A DNA stretch of 43,431 bases from Lachnospiraceae bacterium (GCA_004552595.1 SFNX01000006.1:1-43431); one strand, 5' to 3'; positions 25,778 to 34,611 are shown, counted from the stretch's first letter. Program-made: numbers and translations. Notes: generated by a model not told the origin, from the sequence alone.

Positions 25778-27001
25778 TCACTCATTCTGTCCCGATAGGA
25801 ATCCTGTAGACCATGCTATCTGCAGATTAAATCCGCCGGTAAGTGCATCTACGTCTATCATTTCTCCTGCAAAAAACAATCCTTTATACTTCTTTGACTC
25901 CATTGTGCTTGGATTTATCTCCTTAACACAAATCCCGCCTCTTGTTATTATTGCTTCATTAAATCCTCTGTTACCTGTTACAGTAAGTTCAAGGCCTTTA
26001 AGCAACGATACAAGTCTTAAGCGTTCCTCCTTAGTAATTATGTTAACCTGCTTCCTGGCATCAATCTTAGAAAGCTTTACAATAACAGGAATCAGTTTTG
26101 AAGGTAGAAGGCCTGATAAAGAATTAATAAATTGTTTATTTGAGTTTTCTTTAAAATCTCTCAGTATTCTTTCATCGAGCTCTTTTTCGCTCATTGCAGG
26201 CTTTAAATCAATAACAAGCTTTAGGTTTTTAGAATAGTCTTTTTCCCTTACATGAGTACTTGCCGTTAATATTAATGGTCCGCTTACGCCAAAATGCGTA
26301 AACAGCATTTCTCCAAAACCGCTGTAAAGCTTTTTGCCCCAGTCAGTCAAATTAACGGATACATTTTTAAGCGATAATCCCTGAAGTTCTTTAACAAAAT
26401 CCTCTTTAGTCACAAGAGGAACGAGTGACGGCTCTGCTTCATTAGTATTAATATTAAGCTCATCGGCAAACTTCCATGTATCACCGTCGGCTCCACAAAG
26501 AGGATAGCTCTTACCGCCTGTTGCAAGTATCACTTTGTCTGCGTTTAATGTTCCTATTGTCGATAATACGCCAACACACTCATTATTGTCATTTATAAGA
26601 ATCTTTTTTACTTTAGTATTAAGACAAATTTTAACTCCTAATCTGATAAGCTCCTTATTTAATACACTTATCACATCAGATGAATGATCGGATAACGGAA
26701 ATACTCTGTTTCCTCTTTCTGTCTTAATATTCAGACCGATGCTTTTAAAGAATTCCATTGAAGCATATGAATTAAATCCATAATAAGCACTGTATAAAAA
26801 CTTAGGATTTGTGATAACGCTTTCAAAGAAGGTTTCATCATCGCATGCGTTTGTAAGGTTACATCTGCCTTTCCCGGTTATGTAAACCTTTTTGCCAAGT
26901 TTTTCATTCTTCTCAAGTAAGGTAACTTTATTATTGTTTCTTGCGGCAATAATTGCTGCCATCATTCCGGCAGCACCGCCACCGACTACGATCGTATTCA
27001 T
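25778..27001 (-). CDS. HI0933/BaiN-family FAD-dependent flavoprotein
   Basis: This 407-residue flavoprotein has the dinucleotide motif VVGGGAAGMMAAIIAARNN at its N-terminus, the family signature TGKGRCNLTN and a C-terminal GGFNLQIAWSTG segment. Members bind FAD and are predicted oxidoreductases; substrates are mostly unknown. It overlaps the TetR gene by 4 bases (ATGA), so its expression probably responds to that regulator. Confidence 0.9.
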   Translation of the reverse strand: MNTIVVGGGAAGMMAAIIAARNNNKVTLLEKNEKLGKKVYITGKGRCNLTNACDDETFFESVITNPKFLYSAYYGFNSYASMEFFKSIGLNIKTERGNRVFPLSDHSSDVISVLNKELIRLGVKICLNTKVKKILINDNNECVGVLSTIGTLNADKVILATGGKSYPLCGADGDTWKFADELNINTNEAEPSLVPLVTKEDFVKELQGLSLKNVSVNLTDWGKKLYSGFGEMLFTHFGVSGPLILTASTHVREKDYSKNLKLVIDLKPAMSEKELDERILRDFKENSNKQFINSLSGLLPSKLIPVIVKLSKIDARKQVNIITKEERLRLVSLLKGLELTVTGNRGFNEAIITRGGICVKEINPSTMESKKYKGLFFAGEMIDVDALTGGFNLQIAWSTGFLSGQNE

Positions 27002-27549
27002 GAAATAAACTGTGTAATAACAGACTTAAGCATATTTAATGTCTCATCATCCGTTAAATCAAATTCCCCATTAGTTACCATACAAGCGATTCCATGCATG
27101 AATACAAATACCTTCATGAATATTACTTCGGCATAGTTCATATCAAGATTAGGAATACGTCTCAACTCCCTTATTACAAAACCGCCTTCCTTACCATTAA
27201 GAAGGTTGTACATTGTAACCTCTTCATTATGCTTGCTCATAAACAGAAGCTTAAAAAGATTTGGTTCTTCCTTAGCAAAGCTAATATAGCAAAGCGCAAG
27301 ATCCACAAAAGGAATCGAATTAGTACGGCTATAATTAATGCAATAATTCTCATAATACTCTGATGCCTTTATAAACATCTCATCAGCCAAATCATCCATA
27401 CTGCTGTAAATTCTGAAAATCGGCTGTGTAGAGCATCCGATATATCCGGCAAGCTTTCTTGCTGTAAGCATTTCCATCCCCTGTTCTTTAAGCAGCTCAA
27501 AAGCTCCCTCGCTTAATATCTTTCTTGTAACGCTTTCTTTTCTTGCCAT
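26998..27549 (-). CDS. TetR/AcrR-family transcriptional regulator
   Basis: The 183-residue protein has an N-terminal TetR helix-turn-helix (ARKLAGYIGCSTQPIFRIYSSMDDLADEMF, split by the turn around residue 40). The C-terminal helical domain is ligand-binding type with no recognised specificity. Start ATG at 27549 has AGGGAGA upstream. It lies first in a two-gene unit with the flavoprotein. An inverted repeat over the -10 suggests self-repression. Confidence 0.88.
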   Translation of the reverse strand: MARKESVTRKILSEGAFELLKEQGMEMLTARKLAGYIGCSTQPIFRIYSSMDDLADEMFIKASEYYENYCINYSRTNSIPFVDLALCYISFAKEEPNLFKLLFMSKHNEEVTMYNLLNGKEGGFVIRELRRIPNLDMNYAEVIFMKVFVFMHGIACMVTNGEFDLTDDETLNMLKSVITQFIS

Positions 27550-27592
27550 TTTGTTCTCCCTTCAAAAACAAACAATTGCCCCATCAAGCACT

Positions 27593-27621
27593 ATTATAAC
27601 ATACGTTATCTTATAATTGAA
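27593..27621 (-). promoter_or_regulatory. Promoter and likely TetR operator
   Basis: TATAAT (27593-27598) is preceded by 17 bases and a weak -35 TTCAAT (27616-27621). The inverted repeat ATAAC-4-GTTAT (27596-27609) overlaps the -10, a common TetR autoregulation layout. Confidence 0.5.
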
Positions 27622-27653
27622 CATAGTTTTTTCAAATACCCATGACATAAAAA

Positions 27654-27675
27654 ACGGGCAGGAAAACCTGCCCGT
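27654..27675 (-). terminator. Terminator of the carboxyltransferase/pump operon
   Basis: The stem ACGGGCAGG / CCTGCCCGT with a 4-base loop is followed on the minus strand by TTTTTT. It lies about 30 bp after the OadA-like gene stop. Confidence 0.9.
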
Positions 27676-27704
27676 AATTATAAATTTATGATTTAGCTTA
27701 TCAA

Positions 27705-29141
27705 TTATACAGGATAAGCTCCGGCAGCTGTATCTGCCTTAGTAACATCAACACTTTCCTGCTGTGCCTGACGATATTTGAAGAAGTCAACAGCAACCTG
27801 TGGGAATAATGCATATGAAAGTACATCTTCATCCTGCTGTTTCCACTGCTTCATCTCTTCCTCAAGTCTTTGAAGTTCAGGCTCTGTATGACCTGTAGCT
27901 TCTGCCGAACGAGCTGTAGATCTTGTTTCACCAGGAATAACCTTAGCGATAACTTCCTCGTTCATAGGCTTAACAGTCTGTCCGTAGTTACCACGAAGAA
28001 GGTCTTTGAACTCTCCTGTAGCCATCTTATATCTCTCACCCATAAGAACGTTGAATACAGCCTGTGTACCAACAATCTGTGATGAAGGAGTAACTAAAGG
28101 TGGCTCACCACAGTCCTTACGAACTCTTGGGATTTCCTCAAGAACGTCCTGATACTTATCTTCAGCACCCTGCTCTTTAAGCTGTGAAACCATGTTAGAA
28201 AGCATTCCGCCAGGAACCTGATATCTTAATGTGTTAATGTTAACGCCTAACACCTTAGTATTCATAAGGCCTGACTCAATGCACTCTTCTCTGTATGGAC
28301 GGAAGTAGTCAGCAATCTGAGCAAGAATATTCTGATCGTAACCTGTATCATAAGGTGTACCCTTGAATGTCTCAACCATAACTTCTGTAGCAGGCTGTGA
28401 TGTACCAAGAGCAAATGGTGAAATAGCACAGTCAATTACGTCTACACCTGCTTCAACAGCCTTAAGGTATGTCATTGAAGCAACACCTGATGTGTAATGT
28501 GTATGTAACTGGATAGGAAGCTTTGTAGACTCTTTAAGTGTCTTAACAAGTTCTTCTGCCTTATATGGAACAAGAAGTCCTGCCATATCCTTAATACAGA
28601 TTGAGTCAGCACCCATCTCTTCAATCTTCTTAGCCATGTCTGCCCAATACTCTAATGTATAAGCATCGCCAAGTGTATAAGAAAGAGCAATCTGCGATTC
28701 ACCTCTTCCTTCCTGAGCCTTAATTTTGTTTGTAGCATCTACAGCAGCCTGAAGGTTACGAACATCATTAAGACAGTCAAAAATTCTGATTATGTCAATA
28801 CCGTTAGCGATTGACTTCTCTACAAATGAATAAACAACATCATCTGCGTAAGGTCTGTATCCTAAGATGTTCTGACCTCTGAAAAGCATCTGAAGCTTTG
28901 TGTTTTTAAATCCGTCTCTTAACTTACGAAGTCTCTCCCATGGATCTTCCTTTAAGAAACGAAGAGAAGCATCAAATGTTGCACCACCCCAGCATTCAAC
29001 TGCATGGTATCCAACTTTATCCATTGTATCGATAATTGGAAGCATTTTCTCAGTAGGCATTCTTGTTGCAATAAGTGACTGATGAGCGTCACGAAGAACA
29101 GTTTCCATAATGCCAACCGGTTTCTTTTGAATATCTGCCAT
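27705..29141 (-). CDS. Oxaloacetate decarboxylase alpha / pyruvate carboxylase subunit B-type carboxyltransferase
   Basis: This 478-residue biotin-dependent carboxyltransferase has the motifs LRDAHQSLIATRM and IIRIFDCLND. The catalytic Lys is in SICIKDMAGLL, and the metal-binding HxH is in LPIQLHTHYTSG. The C-terminal conserved domain is present, but there is no attached biotinyl domain, so it must use the separate carrier in the operon. It transfers a carboxyl between oxaloacetate/pyruvate and biotin. The ATG at 29141 has AAAGGAGAT upstream; an upstream in-frame start would add 12 residues. It is the last gene of the cluster. Confidence 0.92.
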   Translation of the reverse strand: MADIQKKPVGIMETVLRDAHQSLIATRMPTEKMLPIIDTMDKVGYHAVECWGGATFDASLRFLKEDPWERLRKLRDGFKNTKLQMLFRGQNILGYRPYADDVVYSFVEKSIANGIDIIRIFDCLNDVRNLQAAVDATNKIKAQEGRGESQIALSYTLGDAYTLEYWADMAKKIEEMGADSICIKDMAGLLVPYKAEELVKTLKESTKLPIQLHTHYTSGVASMTYLKAVEAGVDVIDCAISPFALGTSQPATEVMVETFKGTPYDTGYDQNILAQIADYFRPYREECIESGLMNTKVLGVNINTLRYQVPGGMLSNMVSQLKEQGAEDKYQDVLEEIPRVRKDCGEPPLVTPSSQIVGTQAVFNVLMGERYKMATGEFKDLLRGNYGQTVKPMNEEVIAKVIPGETRSTARSAEATGHTEPELQRLEEEMKQWKQQDEDVLSYALFPQVAVDFFKYRQAQQESVDVTKADTAAGAYPV

Positions 29142-29177
29142 TTTACATATCTCCTTTATTTTTTTGAATAAGATCAT

Positions 29178-29196
29178 TTCGCTTTTTTTAAGCGAA
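29178..29196. other. Stem-loop between the pump beta subunit and OadA-like genes
   Basis: A perfect 7-bp stem TTCGCTT / AAGCGAA with a 5-base loop lies between two genes of the operon. A weaker stem-loop TTGTG / CACAA follows at 29221-29235. Neither has a T-run on the minus strand, so RNA processing or stability control is more likely than full termination. Confidence 0.4.
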
Positions 29197-29236
29197 CTTA
29201 TATTCTTCGTTAATTAATAATTGTGAAAACCACAAA

Positions 29237-30385
29237 TTAAACTCCGAAGATGGCCATAAATGTTCCGGCAGCAACGGCTGTTCCGATAACACCTGCAACG
29301 TTAGGTCCCATAGCATGCATAAGAAGGAAGTTAGTAGGATCTGCCTCTGCTCCAACCTTCTGTGAAACTCTGGCTGCCATAGGTACGGCTGATACACCGG
29401 CTGAGCCGATAAGCGGATTAACCTTACCCTTTGTTGCAATCTTCATAAGCTGGCCAAACCATACACCGGCTGCTGTACCAAAGCAGAAAGCAATAAGACC
29501 AAGTACTACGATCTTAAGTGTGCTTGCATTAAGGAACGCCTCAGCTGATGTTGTAGCACCAACAGATGTACCAAGTAAGATAACTACGATGTACATAAGT
29601 GCATTTGATGCTGTTTCTGTAAGCTGTCTAACTACTCCTGACTCCTTGAAAAGGTTACCAAGCATAAGCATACCAACAAGAGGAGCTGTAGTAGGAAGAA
29701 TCATACATACAACAATTGTAACGATAATCGGGAAGAGGATTCTCTCAAGCTTAGAAACAGGACGAAGCTGTTCCATCTTAATCTTTCTGTCCTTTTCCGA
29801 TGTAAATAACTTCATAATAGGTGGCTGAATAATAGGTACAAGTGACATGTACGAATAAGCAGCTACTGCGATAGGTCCAAGTAATGCAGTCTGTCCAAGC
29901 TTACCTGCAAGGAAGATTGATGTAGGGCCGTCAGCACCACCAATAATTGAAATTGCTGCAGCGGCTTTATCGTTAAAGCCCATTGCAATGGCACCAAAGT
30001 ATGCCATGAAAATACCGAACTGAGCAGCTGCACCTAAAAGGAAGCTCTTAGGATTGGCAATCAGTGGTCCGAAGTCAGTCATCGCTCCAACACCCATAAA
30101 GATAAGTGATGGGAGGATTGATGCTTCGTCAAGTAAGTAGAAATAATGAAGCAGTCCGCCTACGCCATTTGTTGAATTTTCGATAGTCAACATAATATCC
30201 GGATAGATATTAACAAGAAGCATACCAAAAGCAATTGGCACAAGCAAAAGTGGCTCATATTCCTTTTTAATTGCTAAATATAGGAAAACACACGCAACGG
30301 CAATCATAACGTAATTGCCCCAGGTAAGTCCGAAAAATGCCGTTTGGTGAATAAGATTTCCCAATGTAGTTGCTACATATGACAT
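29237..30385 (-). CDS. Sodium-translocating decarboxylase beta subunit (OadB/MmdB/GcdB)
   Basis: This 382-residue polytopic membrane protein couples decarboxylation of carboxybiotin to Na+ export. Family segments include DFGPLIANPKSFLLGAAAQ and SIIGGADGPTSIFL, the latter with the conserved Asp of the ion pathway, plus GSAGVSAVPMAARVSQKVG near the end. CGGAGG precedes the start. It lies between the biotin carrier and the OadA-like gene. Confidence 0.95.
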   Translation of the reverse strand: MSYVATTLGNLIHQTAFFGLTWGNYVMIAVACVFLYLAIKKEYEPLLLVPIAFGMLLVNIYPDIMLTIENSTNGVGGLLHYFYLLDEASILPSLIFMGVGAMTDFGPLIANPKSFLLGAAAQFGIFMAYFGAIAMGFNDKAAAAISIIGGADGPTSIFLAGKLGQTALLGPIAVAAYSYMSLVPIIQPPIMKLFTSEKDRKIKMEQLRPVSKLERILFPIIVTIVVCMILPTTAPLVGMLMLGNLFKESGVVRQLTETASNALMYIVVILLGTSVGATTSAEAFLNASTLKIVVLGLIAFCFGTAAGVWFGQLMKIATKGKVNPLIGSAGVSAVPMAARVSQKVGAEADPTNFLLMHAMGPNVAGVIGTAVAAGTFMAIFGV

Positions 30386-30414
30386 TTTGTGACCTCCGTA
30401 AAATTAACTCAATA

Positions 30415-30780
30415 CTAGTTTAAAGTAGCTAATACCTTGCCGGCTTCTACAGAATCACCAACAGCACAATCAATGCTTGCAACTGTTCCATCTTCAGGAG
30501 CTACAACAGGGATTTCCATCTTCATAGCCTCGATAATAACTACAGCGTCACCTTTCTTAACAGCGTCGCCAACATTCTTTTCAATCTTAAATACCTTACC
30601 TGCTGCACCTGCTTCTACCTTCTTAGCACCTGCGCCTGCTGAAGCCTTTGGTGCTGCCGGAGCTGCCGGTGCTGCCTTTGCCGGCTTCTTAGCTGCTACA
30701 GGAGCGCTAGCTGCACCGGTTCCTTCATCAACTGTAACATCATATACGTTACCATTTACAGTAATTGTATAGTTTTTCAT
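30415..30780 (-). CDS. Biotin carboxyl carrier protein of the pump
   Basis: The 121-residue protein has an N-terminal domain (1-20), an Ala/Pro/Lys-rich flexible linker (about 23-60) and a biotinyl domain ending the protein. The biotinylated Lys is Lys87 in EAMKMEI. It would shuttle the carboxyl group between the carboxyltransferases and the membrane beta subunit. AGGAGG lies upstream of the start. Confidence 0.95.
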   Translation of the reverse strand: MKNYTITVNGNVYDVTVDEGTGAASAPVAAKKPAKAAPAAPAAPKASAGAGAKKVEAGAAGKVFKIEKNVGDAVKKGDAVVIIEAMKMEIPVVAPEDGTVASIDCAVGDSVEAGKVLATLN

Positions 30781-30799
30781 TTGTTATATCCTCCTAATA

Positions 30800-31600
30800 T
30801 TAAAGTGCTTTCTGCCATTTTGAACCATTGCTTACTCTTCTGATACTTCTGACAACATATTGATCAGTTGAAGAGCTGCCCTCATAAGCTGCAATAGCCG
30901 CAGAAATAACAGCCACTAATTCCAAATCATCCGTAAGTTCTTCTGACTCAACAATCTGTGAAATAGCGTTGTCAACAGATGTTGTAGTAGGCTGTACATC
31001 TTTTTTCTTGCTGAAAACAGCCTCAATCTTAGGGATAAAGTTAAATAATGAAATAATTCCATAAATAAGAATAAGTACTGCGAATACTGTACCCATACCC
31101 ATTAATGTGTTAAGTCCTGCCTTAGCCATCTTCTCGCTAAAAGTATAATTAATATTTGTTGCCGAAGATGTAAGTGTATGGTAGAGATCCTTCTTATAAA
31201 TGAACTCTACATCAGCAGTTTTATTATCGAAAGTGCAGTTGACTGTAACAATAATCTTCTCTCCCGAAGTATCATATTCGGCAGTATAGTTATTAATTGA
31301 AACAAGATTACCGATTTCCTTTGTTGCCATAAGATATGAATCAAACGCAGAAATCATGCCGTTTCCGTCTACCTTCATTCCAAAGTAGCTCTCGAAAACA
31401 TATTCAACTCCCTCTGCACCTTCTGACTGAAGATCCTGAGAGGTTGCCTCATCTAATCCGTTGTAAACATTTTCGATAATTCCGATTGATGACTGGCTTA
31501 ATGCCTCTGCAAGCTCATCATCAACTTTCTCTTTACTACCACAGGCTGTCAAGCCTAAAAGACATACCATAAGGACTAACACTGATTTGATTTTCTTCAT
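30800..31600 (-). CDS. OadG-like subunit fused to an N-terminal lipoprotein domain
   Basis: The protein starts with a lipoprotein signal (VLMVCLLGLTACGS, Cys about 21). An extracytoplasmic domain of about 130 residues follows, then a membrane helix GMGTVFAVLILIYGIISLF. The cytoplasmic tail is typical of OadG/delta-type decarboxylase subunits. Those subunits are usually 80-120 residues; this one is 266. The helix and the operon position identify it as the assembly/anchoring subunit. The extra outer domain has no function I can assign. Confidence 0.8.
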   Translation of the reverse strand: MKKIKSVLVLMVCLLGLTACGSKEKVDDELAEALSQSSIGIIENVYNGLDEATSQDLQSEGAEGVEYVFESYFGMKVDGNGMISAFDSYLMATKEIGNLVSINNYTAEYDTSGEKIIVTVNCTFDNKTADVEFIYKKDLYHTLTSSATNINYTFSEKMAKAGLNTLMGMGTVFAVLILIYGIISLFNFIPKIEAVFSKKKDVQPTTTSVDNAISQIVESEELTDDLELVAVISAAIAAYEGSSSTDQYVVRSIRRVSNGSKWQKAL

Positions 31601-31620
31601 AATGTGCTACCTTGTCCTTT

Positions 31621-33021
31621 CTAGAATGCCCCATGTTTCTTAAGTGGACGATCTTCTCTCTTTGTAAATAACATGTCAAGTGCGCCGATAACATACTTTC
31701 TTGTGTCATCCGCTGAAATAACAGTATCTGCATATCCACGTCTTGCATATGAATCTATGCTGTTCTGAAGTGCCTTGTATTCATCTTCTGTCTTCTTAAC
31801 TTCGTCTTCTGACTTGCCATCAGCAATAATCTGTGCTGCAAGCTTAGCATCCATCATACCAACCTTGGCGTTATCCCATGCAAATGTCATATCACATCCA
31901 AGTGCCTTCGAGTTCATAACAGAAACTGCTGAACCGTAAACATCACCGTAAATAACATTTACCTTTGGAACTGATGCATTGGCAAATGCGTATGTAAGCT
32001 TAGCCATAGCCTTTGCAATCTTCTTCTCGTTACATTCACAGTTGCAGATTGACTTAACTGATGTGAATGTAAGAACAGGAATTTCAAATGCATCACAGAA
32101 GTTAACAAATGCAGCTGCCTTCTCACAACCCTTAGCTGATAATACGTTATCCTTATTATCACCCTTAGTGTTAGCAACAACACCTACTGTAGCACCGTTA
32201 AGCTTGATAAATCCTGTTGTCATGCTCTTGGCATAATTAGCCTTAAGCTCAACATAATCGTTGTTGTCTGCAATCATTGTAATGATTGAAACAGCGTCAT
32301 TACCATAACCTGCGATGTTAGCACATACTCTGTTAAGGTCATCCTCACACTCATCTACGCAATCAGCATCTTCGTTATTAGAAGGAAGCATTGAAACGAG
32401 TGCTCTGACATTATCATAAACCGAAGCTTCATCACAAACGATATCAGCATTTCCTGCTTCCTTTTCCTGGAAATCAGCAGCTGATGTATCTAACTTGCCT
32501 TCAAAGTTGCCTTCAATAGCATTTGGAGAGTTAACAAACATCTTTGCCTTTTCTCCCATTACTACAAAATCGCACATCTGAGCCATTACTGAAAGTCCGC
32601 CACCGCAATTGCCGAGTACTACTGCAATCTGTGGGATAACCCCTGAAGCCATAGCCTGCTTCTGATAAATTGTGCCTAATGCGTTTAATGCATCCGTTGA
32701 CTCCTGAAGTCTCATACCACATGAATCGATAATACCGATTACAGGGGCACCTGTCTTCATTGCTAAATCATAAAGCTTAGCAATCTTCAAAGCATGCATC
32801 TCACCGATTGAACCGCCAAGAACCGATGAATCCTGGCTGTAAACATATACGAGCTTACCATCGATAAGACCATATCCTGTTACAACACCATCGGCTGGAG
32901 CTTCCTTCGGATTCATGTTGAAATCAGTAGCTCTAGCTGTAACTAAAGCGCCAATTTCAACGAAACTGTTTTCATCAAGCAAAGAATTAATTCTGTTGCC
33001 TGCCTGAGAAGTGTTACTCAT
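31621..33021 (-). CDS. CoA-type carboxyltransferase (MmdA/12S-like), divergent
   Basis: This 466-residue crotonase-fold carboxyltransferase has the segments PADGVVTGYGLIDGKLVYVYSQD and GGSIGEMHALKIAKLYDLA. It is shorter than typical methylmalonyl-CoA decarboxylase alpha subunits (about 510). The usual oxyanion-site GGAR reads as SCGMRLQES, and the glycine-rich loop as GNCGGGLSVMAQ. Family function is acyl-CoA carboxyl transfer to or from biotin. The acyl-CoA cannot be named. It is the first gene of the five-gene operon, with GGAGGG upstream. Confidence 0.85.
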   Translation of the reverse strand: MSNTSQAGNRINSLLDENSFVEIGALVTARATDFNMNPKEAPADGVVTGYGLIDGKLVYVYSQDSSVLGGSIGEMHALKIAKLYDLAMKTGAPVIGIIDSCGMRLQESTDALNALGTIYQKQAMASGVIPQIAVVLGNCGGGLSVMAQMCDFVVMGEKAKMFVNSPNAIEGNFEGKLDTSAADFQEKEAGNADIVCDEASVYDNVRALVSMLPSNNEDADCVDECEDDLNRVCANIAGYGNDAVSIITMIADNNDYVELKANYAKSMTTGFIKLNGATVGVVANTKGDNKDNVLSAKGCEKAAAFVNFCDAFEIPVLTFTSVKSICNCECNEKKIAKAMAKLTYAFANASVPKVNVIYGDVYGSAVSVMNSKALGCDMTFAWDNAKVGMMDAKLAAQIIADGKSEDEVKKTEDEYKALQNSIDSYARRGYADTVISADDTRKYVIGALDMLFTKREDRPLKKHGAF

Positions 33022-33106
33022 TTCGTTCCGCCCTCCGTTTATTATAAAATAAAAAAATTAATTAATTCAGCGCATAAATACGCACTATTGGTATTGTATC
33101 ATAAGA

Positions 33107-33127
33107 AATCTATTTCTCCTATAGATT
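33107..33127. other. Short stem-loop in the leader region of the carboxyltransferase operon
   Basis: Arms AATCTAT (33107-33113) and ATAGATT (33121-33127) enclose a 7-base loop that reads AGGAGAA on the minus strand. The rest of 33022-33189 is very AT-rich and no convincing promoter with both boxes was found there. Confidence 0.3.
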
Positions 33128-33189
33128 TTTTACATATTTTTAGTGGTTTTTTCGTATATAATATACAATTGTTTTATTTTAAAAAATAA

Positions 33190-33216
33190 CCCGCATAACC
33201 ATAGCGGGTATGCGGG
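33190..33216 (-). terminator. Terminator of the scpA-scpB unit
   Basis: The stem CCCGCATA / TATGCGGG is followed on the minus strand by TTATTTTTTAAAA. The inner GCGGG also allows an alternative 5-bp pairing with the distal CCCGC arm. Confidence 0.75.
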
Positions 33217-33234
33217 AATAATGCAAATCAATCA

Positions 33235-33852
33235 TTATATCGGAAGCGATAACTGAATTTCCTCAGCTGCCTCTTTTTTGAATTCCTCAAGTCTTTCTGC
33301 AGACACTGTAGGCAGTTCATCAAGTGACTTAACGCCAAAGCATCTTAAAAACTCTTCTGTCGTCCCAAAAAGAAGCGGTCTTCCCGGCGCATCAAGTCTG
33401 CCAAGCTCTGTAATAAGTCCGTACTCAAGCAGTTTATTTACAGCATGGTCACAGTTGACACCTCTTATCTTCTCGATTTCAATACGTGTAACCGGCTGCT
33501 TATATGCAACAATTGAAAGCGTTTCAAGAACAGTATCCGTAAGCGAATAATGCTTAGGTACTGTGGCTATTTTCATAAGATGCTCATACATTTCAGTCTT
33601 TGAGCACATCTGAATGCTTCCTTCAAGCTCAACAATAGTAATGCCTCTGTTTACATCACTGTTATATTCTTCCTGCATTGAACCAATCAGCGCTTTTGTT
33701 TCGGTATCGCTCATATTTAAAACCGATGCAAGCTTTTTAAGCTCAACTGAGTTACCCATTGCAAAAAGCACAGCCTCTACTACTGCCTTAGGATTTTCAA
33801 CGGGAATTAGTTCATTTTCTGTTGAATTTATTTCTAAAATTTCTTCACTCAT
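33235..33852 (-). CDS. scpB: Segregation and condensation protein B
   Basis: ScpB binds ScpA and SMC to form the bacterial condensin. The 205-residue protein contains winged-helix segments typical of ScpB, such as ALETLSIVAYKQPVTR-like LETLSIVAYKQPVTRIEIEKI and GLITELGRLDAPGRP. It follows scpA with an 8-bp gap and ends about 20 bp before a terminator. Confidence 0.96.
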   Translation of the reverse strand: MSEEILEINSTENELIPVENPKAVVEAVLFAMGNSVELKKLASVLNMSDTETKALIGSMQEEYNSDVNRGITIVELEGSIQMCSKTEMYEHLMKIATVPKHYSLTDTVLETLSIVAYKQPVTRIEIEKIRGVNCDHAVNKLLEYGLITELGRLDAPGRPLLFGTTEEFLRCFGVKSLDELPTVSAERLEEFKKEAAEEIQLSLPI

Positions 33853-33860
33853 TTTGCCAC

Positions 33861-34610
33861 CTATGCCGCAATTTTTGAAACAATGATAATATCATCATCA
33901 TTACTTTCCTGCGAAACCTCAATTTCTCCGATTTTAATCATTTCAAGGATAAGAAGAAACGTCACAACAATTTCAGACTTAGAGTTCTGCCTTTCCAAAA
34001 GCTCTCTAAAACTAAACTCCTTATGTGTCGCAACAAAAAGCCTTACATAAGTCTGCTTTGCTTCGATGTCGACATCTTCCTTTTCGATATTGCCAAACTT
34101 AGATCTGATTGGGTCTATCTTATCCTCACGCCTCTTCATTACGGCCTTGAATATATTGTTAAGCCTTGATAAATCCATATCCTTGGCAAGCTCGTCGTAA
34201 TCAATCGGGGGAACATAGTTTTTAATTTCATCAGGAATTGACGGCTCCTTATACAGATTTCTGTTGGCATCAATCTGTCTGTCCTTTAGCTCATATGACA
34301 TATACTTGTACAATTTGTATTCAATAAGCTTTTCAACAAGTTCCTGCCTTGGGTCTTCTTCCTGACCGTCCTCATTTTCCTCCTTAGGCAAGAGCATCCT
34401 GCATTTAATATCAAGAAGAGTTGCCGCCATTACAAGGAATTCGCTTGCAATATCCATGTCCTCATCTTTCAAAGCATCAATGTATTCAAGATACTGTTCC
34501 GTAATTAACGATATCGGAATATCATAAATATCTACTTTATTCTTTTCTATAAGATGCAAAAGCAAATCAAGCGGTCCTTCAAATGCTTGTAACTTAACCG
34601 AAATAGCCAT
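33861..34610 (-). CDS. scpA: Segregation and condensation protein A
   Basis: This kleisin subunit of the SMC complex has 249 residues. The N-terminal signature FEGPLDLLLHLIEKNKVDIY and the ITEQYLEYI segment are classic. The C-terminal winged helix ends the protein (REL-LERQNSKSEIVVTFL region). It starts one base after the phosphoesterase stop and precedes scpB. Confidence 0.96.
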   Translation of the reverse strand: MAISVKLQAFEGPLDLLLHLIEKNKVDIYDIPISLITEQYLEYIDALKDEDMDIASEFLVMAATLLDIKCRMLLPKEENEDGQEEDPRQELVEKLIEYKLYKYMSYELKDRQIDANRNLYKEPSIPDEIKNYVPPIDYDELAKDMDLSRLNNIFKAVMKRREDKIDPIRSKFGNIEKEDVDIEAKQTYVRLFVATHKEFSFRELLERQNSKSEIVVTFLLILEMIKIGEIEVSQESNDDDIIIVSKIAA

Positions 34611-34611
34611 A

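Noticed and set aside
29250..29828. Open frame of 192 codons antisense to the OadB-type pump gene
   Set aside because: It lies entirely opposite a well-supported gene and its translation resembles no protein family.
33107..33127. Plus-strand terminator
   Set aside because: A T-run follows the hairpin on the plus strand, but no plus-strand gene lies upstream for it to terminate.
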